A stretch of DNA of 64,000 bases. Source: Artocarpus heterophyllus (lineage: Eukaryota > Streptophyta > Magnoliopsida > Rosales > Moraceae). The notes under the pieces are model-generated. The model searched no databases and was not told where the DNA came from. It saw only the letters and a list, made by a program, of their open reading frames with translations. Each line of letters begins with the position of its first letter. Positions within the stretch are counted from its first letter, which is position 1. Below are positions 1-10,827 of the stretch, piece by piece. The stretch lies in the NCBI GenBank assembly GCA_025403435.1, contig CM046341.1:8145219-8209218 (forward strand), written 5' to 3'. The translations under genes were made by a program, and so were the position numbers.

Positions 1-450
1 ATTATAGTTTGTAAGGTGGCGTTATTGGAGGGAGAACTACTTTTTTTTTGTTTTGTAATTTTTATTTAATTTCTTAAATTAATAAAGTTTGAAATAATAA
101 TTAAATATCAATAATTGGGACTGTTTACGTATTGCAAGAATTTTACTAGTCGAAGGGCTAAAGGATACGTTTTGAATTATGAAGTACCTAGGAGCAAACA
201 CGGTATTTAATTAAAATTCAAGGGATGTTTTTTCCTTTTTCTTATTTAGTGAGTATGGCATTGGAGCACGAGCTACTGGACTTTGAAAGGTAACCAACGT
301 GGCTTAGGCCACAAAAAAGTGTCTGAGCTTGTTCGTTGTTGGGTGCTCTTATGAATTCGTAAGGAACTTCTTAAAATAAAGGCCTAGACAATTAAAACTT
401 TGGGAAGATTCTTAAGCTTGTTCTTGGTAGTGTTTAAAAGATTTGATTAA
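1..450. other. AT-rich spacer, no gene
   Basis: I see no open reading frame of substance, RNA gene or recognisable element here. It is AT-rich sequence leading up to the first Tourist-like element. Confidence 0.6.
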
Positions 451-616
451 AGAGGTGTTTGGCAGTTGTGGTTTGAACTATTTTCTTAATTATAAACAGT
501 GTAAATCTCTCATATGCTATAGTAACAATAAAAAAATCGCTATAGTGTAAAGCTTTTACATGCTACAATAAAAACAGTTTTAACTAACGGTTCTAACCAT
601 CCCACCAAACACCTTA
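451..616 (+). mobile_element. Tourist-like MITE (copy 1)
   Basis: A 166-bp element bounded by direct TAA duplications at 448-450 and 617-619. Its imperfect 12-bp terminal inverted repeats share the core GGTGTTTGG / CCAAACACC. The interior carries the family's repeated motif, a CAGTGTAAA-type block followed by a block ending ATGCTA(C/T)AGTAA or similar, present twice. A TAA target with short inverted ends is what is known of PIF/Harbinger-derived Tourist MITEs. There is no coding capacity. Confidence 0.75.
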
Positions 617-838
617 TAAATCCCACAATCAATTGCGACTTTTGAAAGAAATGATTGTGTCGTGCCTATGTCAAGTGTCTAAAAAAAAAAAAAACCAGTT
701 AGGCCACATCACCAGACGAGATATAGATACTCCTCGCTTGTGACAATTAAACCAAACTCAATGATGTTTGAAGGTATTAAAAAATGACGTTACATCCTTT
801 ATACTTCATATTCGTGGCTTCCTTTGTTGAGAGAAATT

Positions 839-2846
839 CTAGACCTCCATTTCTACATGTCTCCAAGTGTATTTCTGACAGTGTTTGTCTTTTCTTATCG
901 CCATCCCTTCTATAATGGGATAGTTTACAGCTAAGATATAAAATGAGATGAAAACTTGTGTAAACATCTTGTTCAAATCTTCCACAAGAATGACCCAAGC
1001 AATTCCCACGAGAAGAGAGCCCGGCTTCAAGATCACCAGGGCAACAAATGGGGCAAGAAACATCGTTGATGTTTGTAAAACATATGCTGCTTTTTCGTAT
1101 AGCTTCATTCGTTCATCGTCCTCAACCTTGTAGATGGGCAAGAAACCGGCTTCCCTCATGCCAATCCTCTTCATGAAAGCATCCAAAGTTCCGTACAGAT
1201 GACATGTAATCGCTTTTATCATCCATATTTGTTGTTTGTATGTCAACATACGGAATGAGCCTCCGGTTATGAGGATCTCATAAGAATGTTGGGCAAGAAA
1301 GAGATAAAGCTCAACATAAATATGATGAAAAATGAGTTTGAAACCTGTTGGAGAGGACGGAAGATTTATGTTACGGAAATCATTTTGTTGTGCTTTTTTT
1401 TTTTTTTTTCATTAAAGGCTCTAAAAGAAGAGGATAGAAAGTGTTATTATAGGTAACAATAGAGGTTTTAGACGATACCTCAGGGTACAAAGGGATGCCA
1501 TTTAGAAGACAGAGTTGAGGAATAGTAGCAAAGCACCATAAAGGCAAGCAATAGGACGGTAAAATGAGAAATTTCCATGGCAAATTTTCTCAAGAAAAGA
1601 CATCTTGGAGGGACCATAAATGAAGGGGCAAAACTTTGATATACCAACTTCTACCAACCCAGTGCTCCATCTTGTCCCTTGAGTCAATAGATCATTCAAA
1701 GTTGTGACTCCAGAGCCCAAAAACTGTGGCTTTGATGAGTGAGGATATACCCAAGTCCATCCTTTGCATTGTAAGATGAACCCCGTCAAGTAATCTTCTG
1801 AAACTGAGTAATACAGAAAACCAACCTGGTTTTTTCGTATTAAGGAGCCAAATTGGTATGTTATTACAGATAAGCCATAGAAAAATGAACAACTTGAAAT
1901 GGAACTTTTTTATTAAGTAGGTTACTTACCTCTTCACCCCATGTTGTTTGATCTCCATATGTGCAAGACGCCAAGAATTTGGCCTCTTGTAGCAGTGCAT
2001 TGGAAGAGTCATTGCTAATTACATTTGGCTTGGTGCGTTGAAAAAGAGATTTGATGAACTCATTGGATGGTCCGAAGTGCTTTTTGAGTTCCATTGGATC
2101 AGCACCTATTTATTGAGAAAAGTTTAAGCTGTTCAAATTAGACAGAAAAGTTTAAGCTGTTCAAATTAGACACCTTGATTCTTTACTACCGAGAGCAATA
2201 AAATCGAAAAAGAAAAGGGCCCAATGCAAATAACTCTATCTGCTTGTTGTCTCTGTGTCGGGACAATAATTAGGCTCGGCACCTTTTTATTAAGAAAAGC
2301 ACAAGGGGTCTTTATGTTAGAGCAATAGTTTAGACTCCCACCCTCAACACAAGTAATTCTATATACCTCAAAATTGAAGCACTCGATATGCATACAAGTA
2401 ATCTGTCAGACTATCGATGCTTTACCTTCTTGTGCATAGCTTCCATATAATGACATCCTCTTCATAGCAAAGCCAGAACCAGACAAGACTGGTCCGTTTA
2501 GCCCATCTAGACTTGGCCACATTAACTAAAACAAGCAAAAGAAACATATACTCAACAACACAACTTAAAAGACATTTCTGCCTTTGTGATTAAGCAAAGG
2601 CCACAACTAACTGAGCTACAACTTCGGTTTTTCTTTGCATACCAAATATGTGGATCTTAACACACTTTCGTAGATGTCCTTCCTAGCGATATTGTGGAAT
2701 CTCTGAGGGAATTGAAAAAAAGATAGGGAGGAAGAAATTTTAGGATCAAAGAGGAAACATAAGGCTTGTCGCGCTGAAGTTGGTTCGTTGCAGGACATGT
2801 CACAGTCTAGCGCTAGTATATAGGGAGAATTGCTCATCACCCCAGG
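839..2846 (-). pseudogene. Cellulose synthase-like (CslG/E type) pseudogene, 3' half
   Basis: Five exon-like blocks read on the minus strand, 2846-2643, 2525-2426, 2105-1930, 1825-1479 and 1344-839, each joined by plausible GT and AG sites. They encode the C-terminal part of a Csl glycosyltransferase (GT2). Seen: LALDCDM (a DxD-like site), the block LDGLNGPVLSGSGF, an SED acid near the TED position, the QGTRW motif (QxxRW), then hydrophobic segments ending NYPIIEGMAIRKDKH. Such enzymes make cell-wall or specialised glycans in Golgi or ER membranes. The N-terminal membrane helices and first catalytic aspartate region are missing. Exon 4 changes frame near 1590, between the KICHG and ILPSYCLPLWC segments. 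It is therefore most likely a truncated pseudogene. A sequencing indel could explain the frameshift but not the missing 5' half. Assignment to G rather than E subfamily is by remembered similarity. Confidence 0.8.
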
Positions 2847-3984
2847 CTCGAAAAGAAAGAGGCTTTGTCGTACACCAAGAATCTAACTGCTAAGACCTGA
2901 AGGAAAGTGTGATCTGTGAATGATGATAGAAGATTTGTGGACATGGCAGATATGGAGAGGCTGAGAGTTCTCCATTGGAGCAAAGTGAGTTTGGTTTATT
3001 CTTGCTATAAATACTTAAAGATCTTTCCTTTAGCTAGAAGTTTCTTGGTGACTTCCTTGTCAACGTGGTCTGTGTCTGATATATTGCTGTCAATGAAAAT
3101 TCAAAGGTTGGTACAGATATTTTGAGTCACATATAGACGTATAGAACTGTATTACCTTCACTTTCGAGCTCAATGGATGAAACCCAAACCCCCACCTCCA
3201 CCCCCACACACAAAAAAAAAAAAAAAAAACTAAATTACTTGAGCATTTACCAGTCAACTGCCGAGCACGTTTGAAGAAAATGATGCTTGTCTAGTCATGC
3301 CCAAATATAGCTGCCTAGCTTATTTTCTTGGAGACCAAGGAAGTTCCGAAATGGATTCTTACATCTCATTTTCCCCCTGTTAAGCTGTTAACCAAGGCAG
3401 AAAGAATTGCCAAGAAACGAATTGTAGCCCTTTTTTTTTGTAAGCACACAAAGCGCAACATACAAAAGCTTTAGAATGGGAAACCTTTTCTTTTTTTTCT
3501 ACTACTACAAAAAAAAGAGGCAAACTATTACGTTTCCAAATTCAAGGATGGGAAAAGTGTAAAACCTAACTAAACGAATTGATTTGAATTGAAACAAGAG
3601 AACATTCCTTTACCTACCTTGCAAGAGTAATTCTGAGCAAGCCACTAATTAAAAATTACAGCTGCTAAATATGCGTAGAATTGTGTGATAAAGTATGAAA
3701 AATACCCTATTAATAGAACATAATATTACTAAAGTGTCAAATCTCATCAAAATTATATGACATACCGTACCTGTTAAGATATATTCAATACCCTGCCATA
3801 GAATTCAACTAAATACATATATGCTAAACTTCTGCACCAATCTCCCTTTTTCTGGTTCACAAAAGTAACAAAACCTGGCCTACACAGAGCATGAACGCAC
3901 ATCTGACCTGGCATGAGCTTCATTTGGCATCAGGCTTTGTAAGATTGAGCATAAAGGATAGAGAAAACCACCACTTTGGATAGC
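2847..3984. other. Spacer, no gene
   Basis: AT-rich sequence with C- and A-runs near 3190-3230. I looked for the missing 5' exons of the Csl pseudogene here on the minus strand and did not find them. Confidence 0.5.
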
Positions 3985-4135
3985 ATTTTTATATGAGTGG
4001 TGAAGCCCACACATATCAATTGGTTTAAAAAATTATAGCATATAAGAGTTTTATACTGTAGCTCACTTTTACTTTACATTGCAAAGTGTGAGAGCTTTAC
4101 GCTATTAGTTTAAACCAATAGGTGCCAAACACATA
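3985..4135 (-). mobile_element. Tourist-like MITE remnant, inverted
   Basis: On the minus strand this stretch carries the family motif (a block close to GCTACAGTATAAAACTC followed by TTATATGCTATAA). A degenerate CCAAACAC end lies at the right. The target duplication is not recoverable. It is a decayed copy of the element at 451-616. Confidence 0.5.
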
Positions 4136-5970
4136 GTAAGTGCAATCAATTATTCTCAGCCAAGCACAAATGCAGCGCAGTGTCTTGCTCCACGGAAGAC
4201 ACTGTAAAATGGGTATTGCAAAAACTGTCAGGCATATCATTTAAAACGGTTGCATCTACTTGACCAAGTACAATTTGATCAAAAAGTTTTAGGGCCGTAG
4301 CTACAATATTCAAACATGTCCGTTATTCTACAATCTAATTATCCATCAGCATTGACATTCGTAGCCTTAATTATAACAACAGCATACATAACCATCACGT
4401 GCTCTAGTAGCCCAGCAAAATAGGCTTCTTCAGTAAACTAAGTTTCTAAACAAAACATAATTAAGTCATCAGAACGTGTGCCTGCTATCAGCAACAAGGT
4501 TGCGTTCCTCATCTACCTGTTCACCCTCAGCTGAACTTGGCAGAGTTGCATTCAACAAAAAAGTTCATCGGTCCATCCCTGATGTAAGGCTATCAACACA
4601 GAAGCTCAGAAGCCCCCTAGGGAGAAGCTAATACAGCAAGATGTTGCTTTGAAGCAAATTCAGTTGGGCAATGTCACAACGTACCGCAGAATCTGGATGG
4701 CTCCTTCGGAAACTGTGCTCTGTAAAAGGAGCAAGAGGTTAAGCATCTATAATGCCACAATTCTAGCAGGACAGGTGCTGTTATGCTCAAATGTAAGACT
4801 GTAAAAACAGGGAATCTAAATGAAATCTAAGGCAGCAAATTTGTGGCAAAGAATGAAGAAGCTGGAAAACAGAGGAATGCATTTGATTATCTTGCTACAC
4901 TGACAACCCCGTTTATTTTGCCTATATATTCAGCATTTGCACGCTTACCCTGCATGGTCGGTCCTTCAGCGCACTGGTTTGTATGGAGAGCAAGATAGAA
5001 AAGATGGTTACTCTATTGATAACAAACACAACAAACAGGCAGACTAATATACCCAATTCTACTTGGTTACCACATCTCATTCTTACCATTGGTTTCGTAA
5101 ATAAACGCACCAAAGGATATAGGAGTTTAAAAAGGCGGCATAGAAGGTGAATAATAAATAATAATTAACATCCCATCTTTCTTTCACAAACACACAACCG
5201 GCCATTAGAATTCTAAGGGCCACTTCAACTAAGCTCACCACGGCGGTCAAAAAGCTATCTTTCAACAAACCAAAATTTTCTTCTGTTCAGGTGGATGCAG
5301 GATTAAGAAAGTCAAAGGGTGCAAAGAAAGCTACTAAACTCACCGCTAAACAAACCAAACCAAACAAATAGATCAAACTGGCAAATTCCATACATAAACA
5401 AAAACTTATACGCCATTTGACACATTGGTTCAAAATCATTTAAAGGAATTCAAACCATAAAGGCGTTTCAAATTGACGTTCAGTGGAATGATAATTAATA
5501 CCAGCTCAAACTGTCATGATGGTTTTAAAACAACCTAAACCCCCTAAAATCTAAACTTTGCCCCTTTGCCTCCCTCCACTGCCAAATTCACATGGTTTAA
5601 ACTATTTTCTTTAGTAAAAACTATTCTTATTTTTATAAACTATTTTCTTTAAACTATAGTTTTTTAAATACCAATCCTCATTTTAAATTTAAAGTGATTT
5701 TATATTTTCGTTTTAAACCTTTAAGTTCTACCCATCAGTTTCAAACTATTGTTTAAATCATACAATTTAAAACTCATAATTTAAACCATAAAATCAACCC
5801 GCGTACCAAATACACCGTTAGTCATCTCGCAAGAAATTACTGACACTGCAATTATATAGATGCGACCCAATTTACAAAAAAAAAATGCAGAGGCTCTGAC
5901 AGCGGGTATACAATATACAGCAAGAAAATAAGGTATTAATTACCATATAAATCATAAGGCGATCCACTCT
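4136..5970. other. Spacer downstream of the FHA gene; possible orphan exon
   Basis: There is no convincing gene. On the minus strand, 4719-4660 reads as an exon-like block, preceded by a TTTTACAG acceptor and ending in TGA. It encodes about 19 residues starting TVSEGAIQIL. A second splice-like block lies near 4990-4940, ending before GTAAGC. These could be 3'-UTR exons of the FHA transcript or a fragment of an unrecognised gene. The rest (4990-5970) is AT-rich with no recognisable element. Confidence 0.3.
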
Positions 5971-7392
5971 CTAGCCCTCAAGAACTTTGGTCCTCTCATT
6001 TTTCTGCTGTGCCGCGTACTCATGAACTCTTTTGGCTTTCAATCCCATCTCCATGATCATCTCCTCAGTTGTTTCGATTATCTGTTTCGGCAAATTAACC
6101 TCCAAGAAATCAAACCACTCCCCAAGTGTCATCTTCTCCAAATCCACCTCCTTTCCAACCTCATGAGAAGCCTCTTTAGAACCAGAACCGGAACCTCTAC
6201 CCTTCTCTGCCTCATCAGAACTCTCCACAATTCTGCAAGCATCTTCACTTCCTTTCTTGTCACCAACGGTTGCGATTCGATCCTGCTCCCCCAAATCCGA
6301 CACATTTACGCTTTCATAGTTTAAAATATTGACATTTACGCTTTCATCGTTTGAAATATTGACATTTACGCTTTCATCGTTTAGAATATTGACCCGAACA
6401 CTGTCTCCTGAATCCTCTGAGATATCAATCGAAACACATTGTGGCGGTTTCTTCGGCGGCAAATTCCTCCCCCTCCGTGTATTCGCACGAGTCTTTTTGG
6501 CCACAACCTCTACTTCTCCACGTTCTAGATCATAAATCTCTGGAACTTTTGCAGGGTCCGATTCAGAAACAACGCTTTCCTCGTTCTTCGAGCTCCGAGT
6601 TCGCCTCAAACTCGCTTGCCTTACAGGCCTCTCTTCAACAACATCGCCACCTGCCACAACCCCCACTTCTCCACCATCTAAACCAGAATTCGCCGGAATG
6701 TTCCCTAGAACCGAAGCAGACACCGCGATTTCCTCGTCCTTTGACCTCTTCGAGCTCCGATTTCGCCTCGTGCTCGCTTGCCTTACTTGTTTCTCTTCTA
6801 ATTTCTTACGTCCTAAGCCGAAAACCTCGCCAATTTTCCGGACCTCGCGTGGCTCCTTCTCGACCTCCTCAACCTCAGTGTTCAAAACCTTAGCTTTCCT
6901 CGGACGACCACGCCTCGGATTTCCTACCACCTCCACCGAATTCTCCACCGCCAAGACACATTTCTCCTCGCTCTCCTTCAAAGCCTTAGCTCTCCAACCC
7001 CGATTCGCCGCAACAGAGTCCGCCGCGGTCTCCTGCGCCTGCGCTCCGCGCCTAGGGTTCCGCCGCAACTGGCTTTCCTCGAACTCCTCGAACTGGACGG
7101 AAATCGAAGTTTGCTCGCCGATTTTGAAGACGTCGCCGTCGCAGAGGTCGACGGGAACCTTCGGGTCGACCGGTTCGTCGTTGAGGAAAGTGCCGTTGGA
7201 GGAGTCGAGGTCGCGGAGGATCCATTTGCCGGATTCGGATCCGATGGAGAGGTGCTTGGAGGAAATGCCGGAATCCTTGATCGGCAAGTTGTTGCCGCGG
7301 ACGACGCGGCCGATTCGGACGGTGGATCCTGGGCGGAATTCTAGGGTTTCGCCTTCTCGAGGGCCTTTGGTGATCACCAGTTTGAGAGCCAT
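5971..7392 (-). CDS. FHA domain protein with AT-hook (At4g14490-like)
   Basis: A single-exon 473-residue protein. Residues about 3-101 form a forkhead-associated domain, which binds phosphothreonine peptides. The signature residues are present: G28-R29, S44/S45, H47, the DLxSSNGT strand with N66-G67, and N71. Residues 160-166 (RRGRPRK) are an AT-hook core, so the protein probably acts in the nucleus on AT-rich DNA or chromatin. The middle is charged and low in complexity, with several TRR-type basic clusters and three tandem decapeptides near NDESVNVNI. The last 55 residues, from LEKMTLGEWFDFLEVNL, look like a conserved helical tail. The first ATG after upstream stops gives the FHA domain its natural N-terminus. 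Domain order matches my memory of Arabidopsis At4g14490, whose function is poorly known. No frameshift or odd residue is seen. Confidence 0.92.
   Translation of the reverse strand: MALKLVITKGPREGETLEFRPGSTVRIGRVVRGNNLPIKDSGISSKHLSIGSESGKWILRDLDSSNGTFLNDEPVDPKVPVDLCDGDVFKIGEQTSISVQFEEFEESQLRRNPRRGAQAQETAADSVAANRGWRAKALKESEEKCVLAVENSVEVVGNPRRGRPRKAKVLNTEVEEVEKEPREVRKIGEVFGLGRKKLEEKQVRQASTRRNRSSKRSKDEEIAVSASVLGNIPANSGLDGGEVGVVAGGDVVEERPVRQASLRRTRSSKNEESVVSESDPAKVPEIYDLERGEVEVVAKKTRANTRRGRNLPPKKPPQCVSIDISEDSGDSVRVNILNDESVNVNISNDESVNVNILNYESVNVSDLGEQDRIATVGDKKGSEDACRIVESSDEAEKGRGSGSGSKEASHEVGKEVDLEKMTLGEWFDFLEVNLPKQIIETTEEMIMEMGLKAKRVHEYAAQQKNERTKVLEG
6302..6391 (-). repeat. Three tandem 30-bp repeats inside the FHA gene
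   Basis: Three nearly identical 30-bp units encode three consecutive decapeptides of the form (N)DESVNVNI(L/S). The unit is a multiple of three, so copy-number change keeps the frame. It probably arose by replication slippage and may vary between alleles. Confidence 0.9.
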
Positions 7393-9540
7393 GGCGGTCT
7401 TTGAAAGTGCAGATCAGAGCCTCAGAAACGAGAGGGAAATTGAAAGGGTCACTTATTTCAAAAATATTTGTGCTTCGCCAAATCCATCGGCAGATTTTTA
7501 TTTTTTTTTTGAATAAATTTTATTTTCAACCCTTGAGCGGCTGTTTGAAAAGAATAGTTTCCATCACTTTTTAAGCTATAAATAATATAAATAATATAAA
7601 TCTCTTATATATTATATTAAAATATAAAAAATTATTATAGTATAAAATTTTTATATATTTTAATAAAAACAGTTTTAACAATCATTCTAAACACGTAATT
7701 ATAATATTTTATTTTTAAAATTTTAAAAATTAATACTCATTCTTTTTAAACTTTTAAATGTTTTTAAAAAATATCAATGAAACTCTAAAACGTTAGTTAA
7801 AATGTCTCTTTCGGTTACAGTTTGCCCATAAAATTTTACTTTTACTCCTTAAACTTTGGTGGCTATGTCATCTTCTTATTTTAGATCAATCCATGGCTTT
7901 TGGATGATGAAGAATTTGAATTTTAACTTGTGTAAACAATTGTTTGCTAGAAAAAGGAAAGGAAAAAAAAGTTTTGTGGTGTTCGTACCAATTTATGAAG
8001 TTTAAGGGTAAAAATAAAATTTTTATGGATATTATGTGATAAAAAAGTGCTAATTTTTTAAAGTTTGAAGAACATTTTTGTTAAAGTTTAAAGTTTGAAC
8101 GATGTGTATACAGATTTTTAAAATTTAAAAAGAAAGATGACATATTTTATGCGTCGAGCTGGCTTTTTCTTTATAAGTCTTAACACTTAAAATTTGCTGT
8201 TATACTTCATTTTTCTTTGATGGACCCAATTAATAGTTGGGGGTCAAATTTTTATAAATTAGGTGATAATATCCAACTTTATGTGTATTTTTAATCACAT
8301 TGATGAAGTTTCTCATTTTTCCTAAAAAACAAATAAAACTTATTTGACCAATAAAGTCCCTTAGTTTTATATTGATATTAGACATAGGGTATGTAACAAA
8401 TTCAATTATGGTAAGTCAAACCGCACAAGATACAATCTTTAAGCTTGTTTGGCTTGTTAGTTTGAACTAAAAAAGTTCGAACTAAAAATACGTATTAAAA
8501 TTAGACTTGGATGAAATTATAGAGTGTTTAGTAAATTTAGTTCAAACTTAAAATATATAAAGCTTTTATATGCTACAGTGTAAAGCTCTCATATGTTATA
8601 ATTCTAACTCACTTCTCAAAAACCTATCAATTCTTTTAAATGGGTTATAAGTAAACTCTGCGCTCAACATAAGAAGAGTAGAAGCTAAATGATTAATTTA
8701 TCATACCACTACAGTAAACACAACCGATGATGTAACATCTTTTTCACCCCCAATATTTTTTATGGGTTATTAACATTTATGACCCCTAAAGTTTGAGGTC
8801 ATTTCTACTTTACCTCTTAAACTTTAAAAATCACTACTTTACTACTTCAAACTTTCAAATCTCTCACTTTATCCCTCATGTCTAATTTTTTAAAAAAATT
8901 ATGGAAATAAACACACATGGGCTGCAAGTGGAGGTCATTAAAACTATTTGTGACTTTTTTTTGCTGAAAAAACTATTTGTAACTTGATAATATTAGTACC
9001 CATCTCGCCTTTAGCATAACATCAAAATGTTGAATTGAATAGTTTAATTATTTTTTCTCTAACTTTTCTAAATGAGAGTATAAGCGATAACCTCATTTAG
9101 GAATGACAAAATATCATTTTTGTCCTCATGAACCATTCTCAATGTACCTTAGGTGAGTATATTTTCATCATTTTTGATCAAAAATTGAACAGAGTGGACA
9201 AAATATGGAAAACTAGAAGTTTAAGGTAATAAAATGCTAATTTTTAAAGTTTATGGAAAAAAAAAACTTAAAATTTAAGAATCATTAGTATTAATAATCT
9301 TTCTTTTATCTTACTATACGAATAAAAGTACTGGATCTAATCTCAAATTATCCTAATTCCCACAGGACTATATAAGAACATGACAAATATTTTATTCGGA
9401 ACAGTGGGCATCTTTGAAACGATGAAATCTAAAACAAATTTTTTACATAGAAAATGGGTTTTTGATTATGTCCTTGGAATACAGAAGTCCCACATGGATA
9501 CCACAAACAAATCAGTGATAATTTAAAAATGGAAGGACAG
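7393..9540. other. AT-rich spacer upstream of the FHA gene, with MITE relics
   Basis: No gene is seen. Decayed Tourist-like copies lie near 7540-7692 and 8446-8610, the second still showing GCTACAGTGTAAAGCTCTCATATG. Between 7780-8160 and again at 8740-9300 there are arrays of CTTTAAA-type and ACCCCTAAAGTTTGA-like sequence resembling decayed Mutator-like foldback ends. The FHA promoter should lie just above 7392, but no clear TATA box is visible. Confidence 0.45.
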
Positions 9541-9825
9541 AGATGACGTGTCACTATCAGGGGGTGTGGGCGTGGAAAACACGCGTGCGTGCGATAACCC
9601 TAAACCCTAGGCAACATTTCGAATCTGGGGTCTTTTACCGGCATTGTTTCCCCCCGTGCGGTATCGAAAAAAAGAAACGCCGACGCAAGTACACGTGTGA
9701 AATGTTTCCCCAGATTGACCAATCTGCCCCTGAGAGGCTTGACGGTGGTGTCGCTGCGCTGGAAGAGCGGCTTGCGACTTCCGGTTTATCCTCGCCTCTC
9801 AACCACCCCCATTTTGATAATTAAT
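9541..9825. promoter_or_regulatory. CpG-rich island with G-box and telo-box
   Basis: About 285 bp is abruptly GC- and CpG-rich in very AT-rich surroundings. It contains TGACGTGTCA at 9544-9553, CACGTG (G-box) at 9692-9697, and AACCCTAAACCCTAG (telo-box / interstitial telomere-like) at 9596-9610. A 93-codon frame runs through it on the plus strand (9543-9824), but I recognise no family. It could be a promoter or 5' region of an unseen transcript, or a remnant of a lost gene. The regulatory call is inference from motif content only. Confidence 0.35.
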
Positions 9826-10296
9826 TAAATATTTATACGCTAACAAATTTTTGTAGTTGATCCAAATTCCCATATTAAATTTTTTGTATATCAATATAAG
9901 TATAGACACTCCATTATTGTTGTTTATTATTATTATTTGAATTTTTAGTGATGTTTATTACGATGCTTGGTTTCCAAAGGAAAAAAAAAAAAAAAAATTC
10001 TTTAGCGCTTTCACTTTTGCTTGTTTTGTTGTATAATAGGATGTCTGCAATTATTGTTAAAATTATAGTTGCAGTTGTTAAATAGTATAAAGTTTTCATC
10101 TGTTATAGTGTTTTAAACCACAACTATAGTTCTAACTACACTTTTCAAACGTCCTAAAAGAATATTTCCCTTATTGACTTTACTTTTGTTTTTCACTAGT
10201 GTCCTATGAGTGTTTTTGTAAATTTATTTTATTTTCTATTCTTGAAGTTTTCTAGGAGGACAATACTACCGCTTAACATATAAGAGTAAAAAATAC
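9826..10296. other. AT-rich spacer
   Basis: No gene. A weak Tourist-like relic (AGTATAAAGTTTTCATCTG followed by TTATAGTG) lies around 10044-10152. Confidence 0.4.
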
Positions 10297-10299
10297 GAG

Positions 10300-10824
10300 C
10301 ATTACAAGAAAAATTACATTTAACGACATATTATTTACGACATGTAGTTTTTGAATGTCGTTGAAAAGTACATATAACGACATCTCTAACAAACATGTCG
10401 TTAATAACATTTGAAATAATAATTAATGACATCTATATAGATGTCGTATTAAAGGTCTCCTCTTAACGACAATAGTTTAGTGTCGTTAAATTATTTAGCG
10501 ACAAGTAGGATATGTCGTCAAAGCCTTGGAGATTCCACGACACCCCTTATAGACGACATCTTGACTAATGTCGTCTATAAGGGGTATCGTAGAATCTCCA
10601 AGGCTTTGACATCTCCTATTTGTCGTTAAATAATTTAACGACACTAAACTATTATCGTTAAAAGAAGACCTTTAATACGACATCTATATAGATGTCGTTA
10701 ATTATTCTTTCAAATGTCGTTAATGACATCTTTGTTGAAGATGTCATTGTATGTATTTTTCAATGACATTCAAAAACTACATGTCGTAAATAATATGTCG
10801 TTAAATGTAGTTTTTCTTGTAGTG
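10300..10824. mobile_element. CACTA-type foldback MITE (525 bp)
   Basis: The element starts CATTACAAGAAAAA (one change from CACTACAAGAAAAA) and ends TTTTTCTTGTAGTG. It is flanked by a perfect 3-bp duplication, GAG at 10297-10299 and 10825-10827. CACTA(C)AAGAAA ends with a 3-bp duplication are the hallmark of En/Spm-CACTA transposons. The whole element is a near-perfect palindrome folding about 10560, and both arms carry many ACGACAT / TGTCGTTA repeats, as expected for subterminal transposase sites. There is no coding capacity, so it is non-autonomous. Any transcript would form a long hairpin. Confidence 0.93.
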
Positions 10825-10827
10825 GAG

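Noticed and set aside
6022..7516. Long plus-strand frames opposite the FHA gene
   Set aside because: They are antisense shadows of a single-exon gene with codon-biased, GC-richer sequence. Their translations are low in complexity and match no family.
10300..10824. CRISPR-like repeated ACGACAT/TGTCGTTA words
   Set aside because: Spacing is irregular, the words are inverted across a palindrome, and the ends are CACTA termini with a target duplication in plant DNA.
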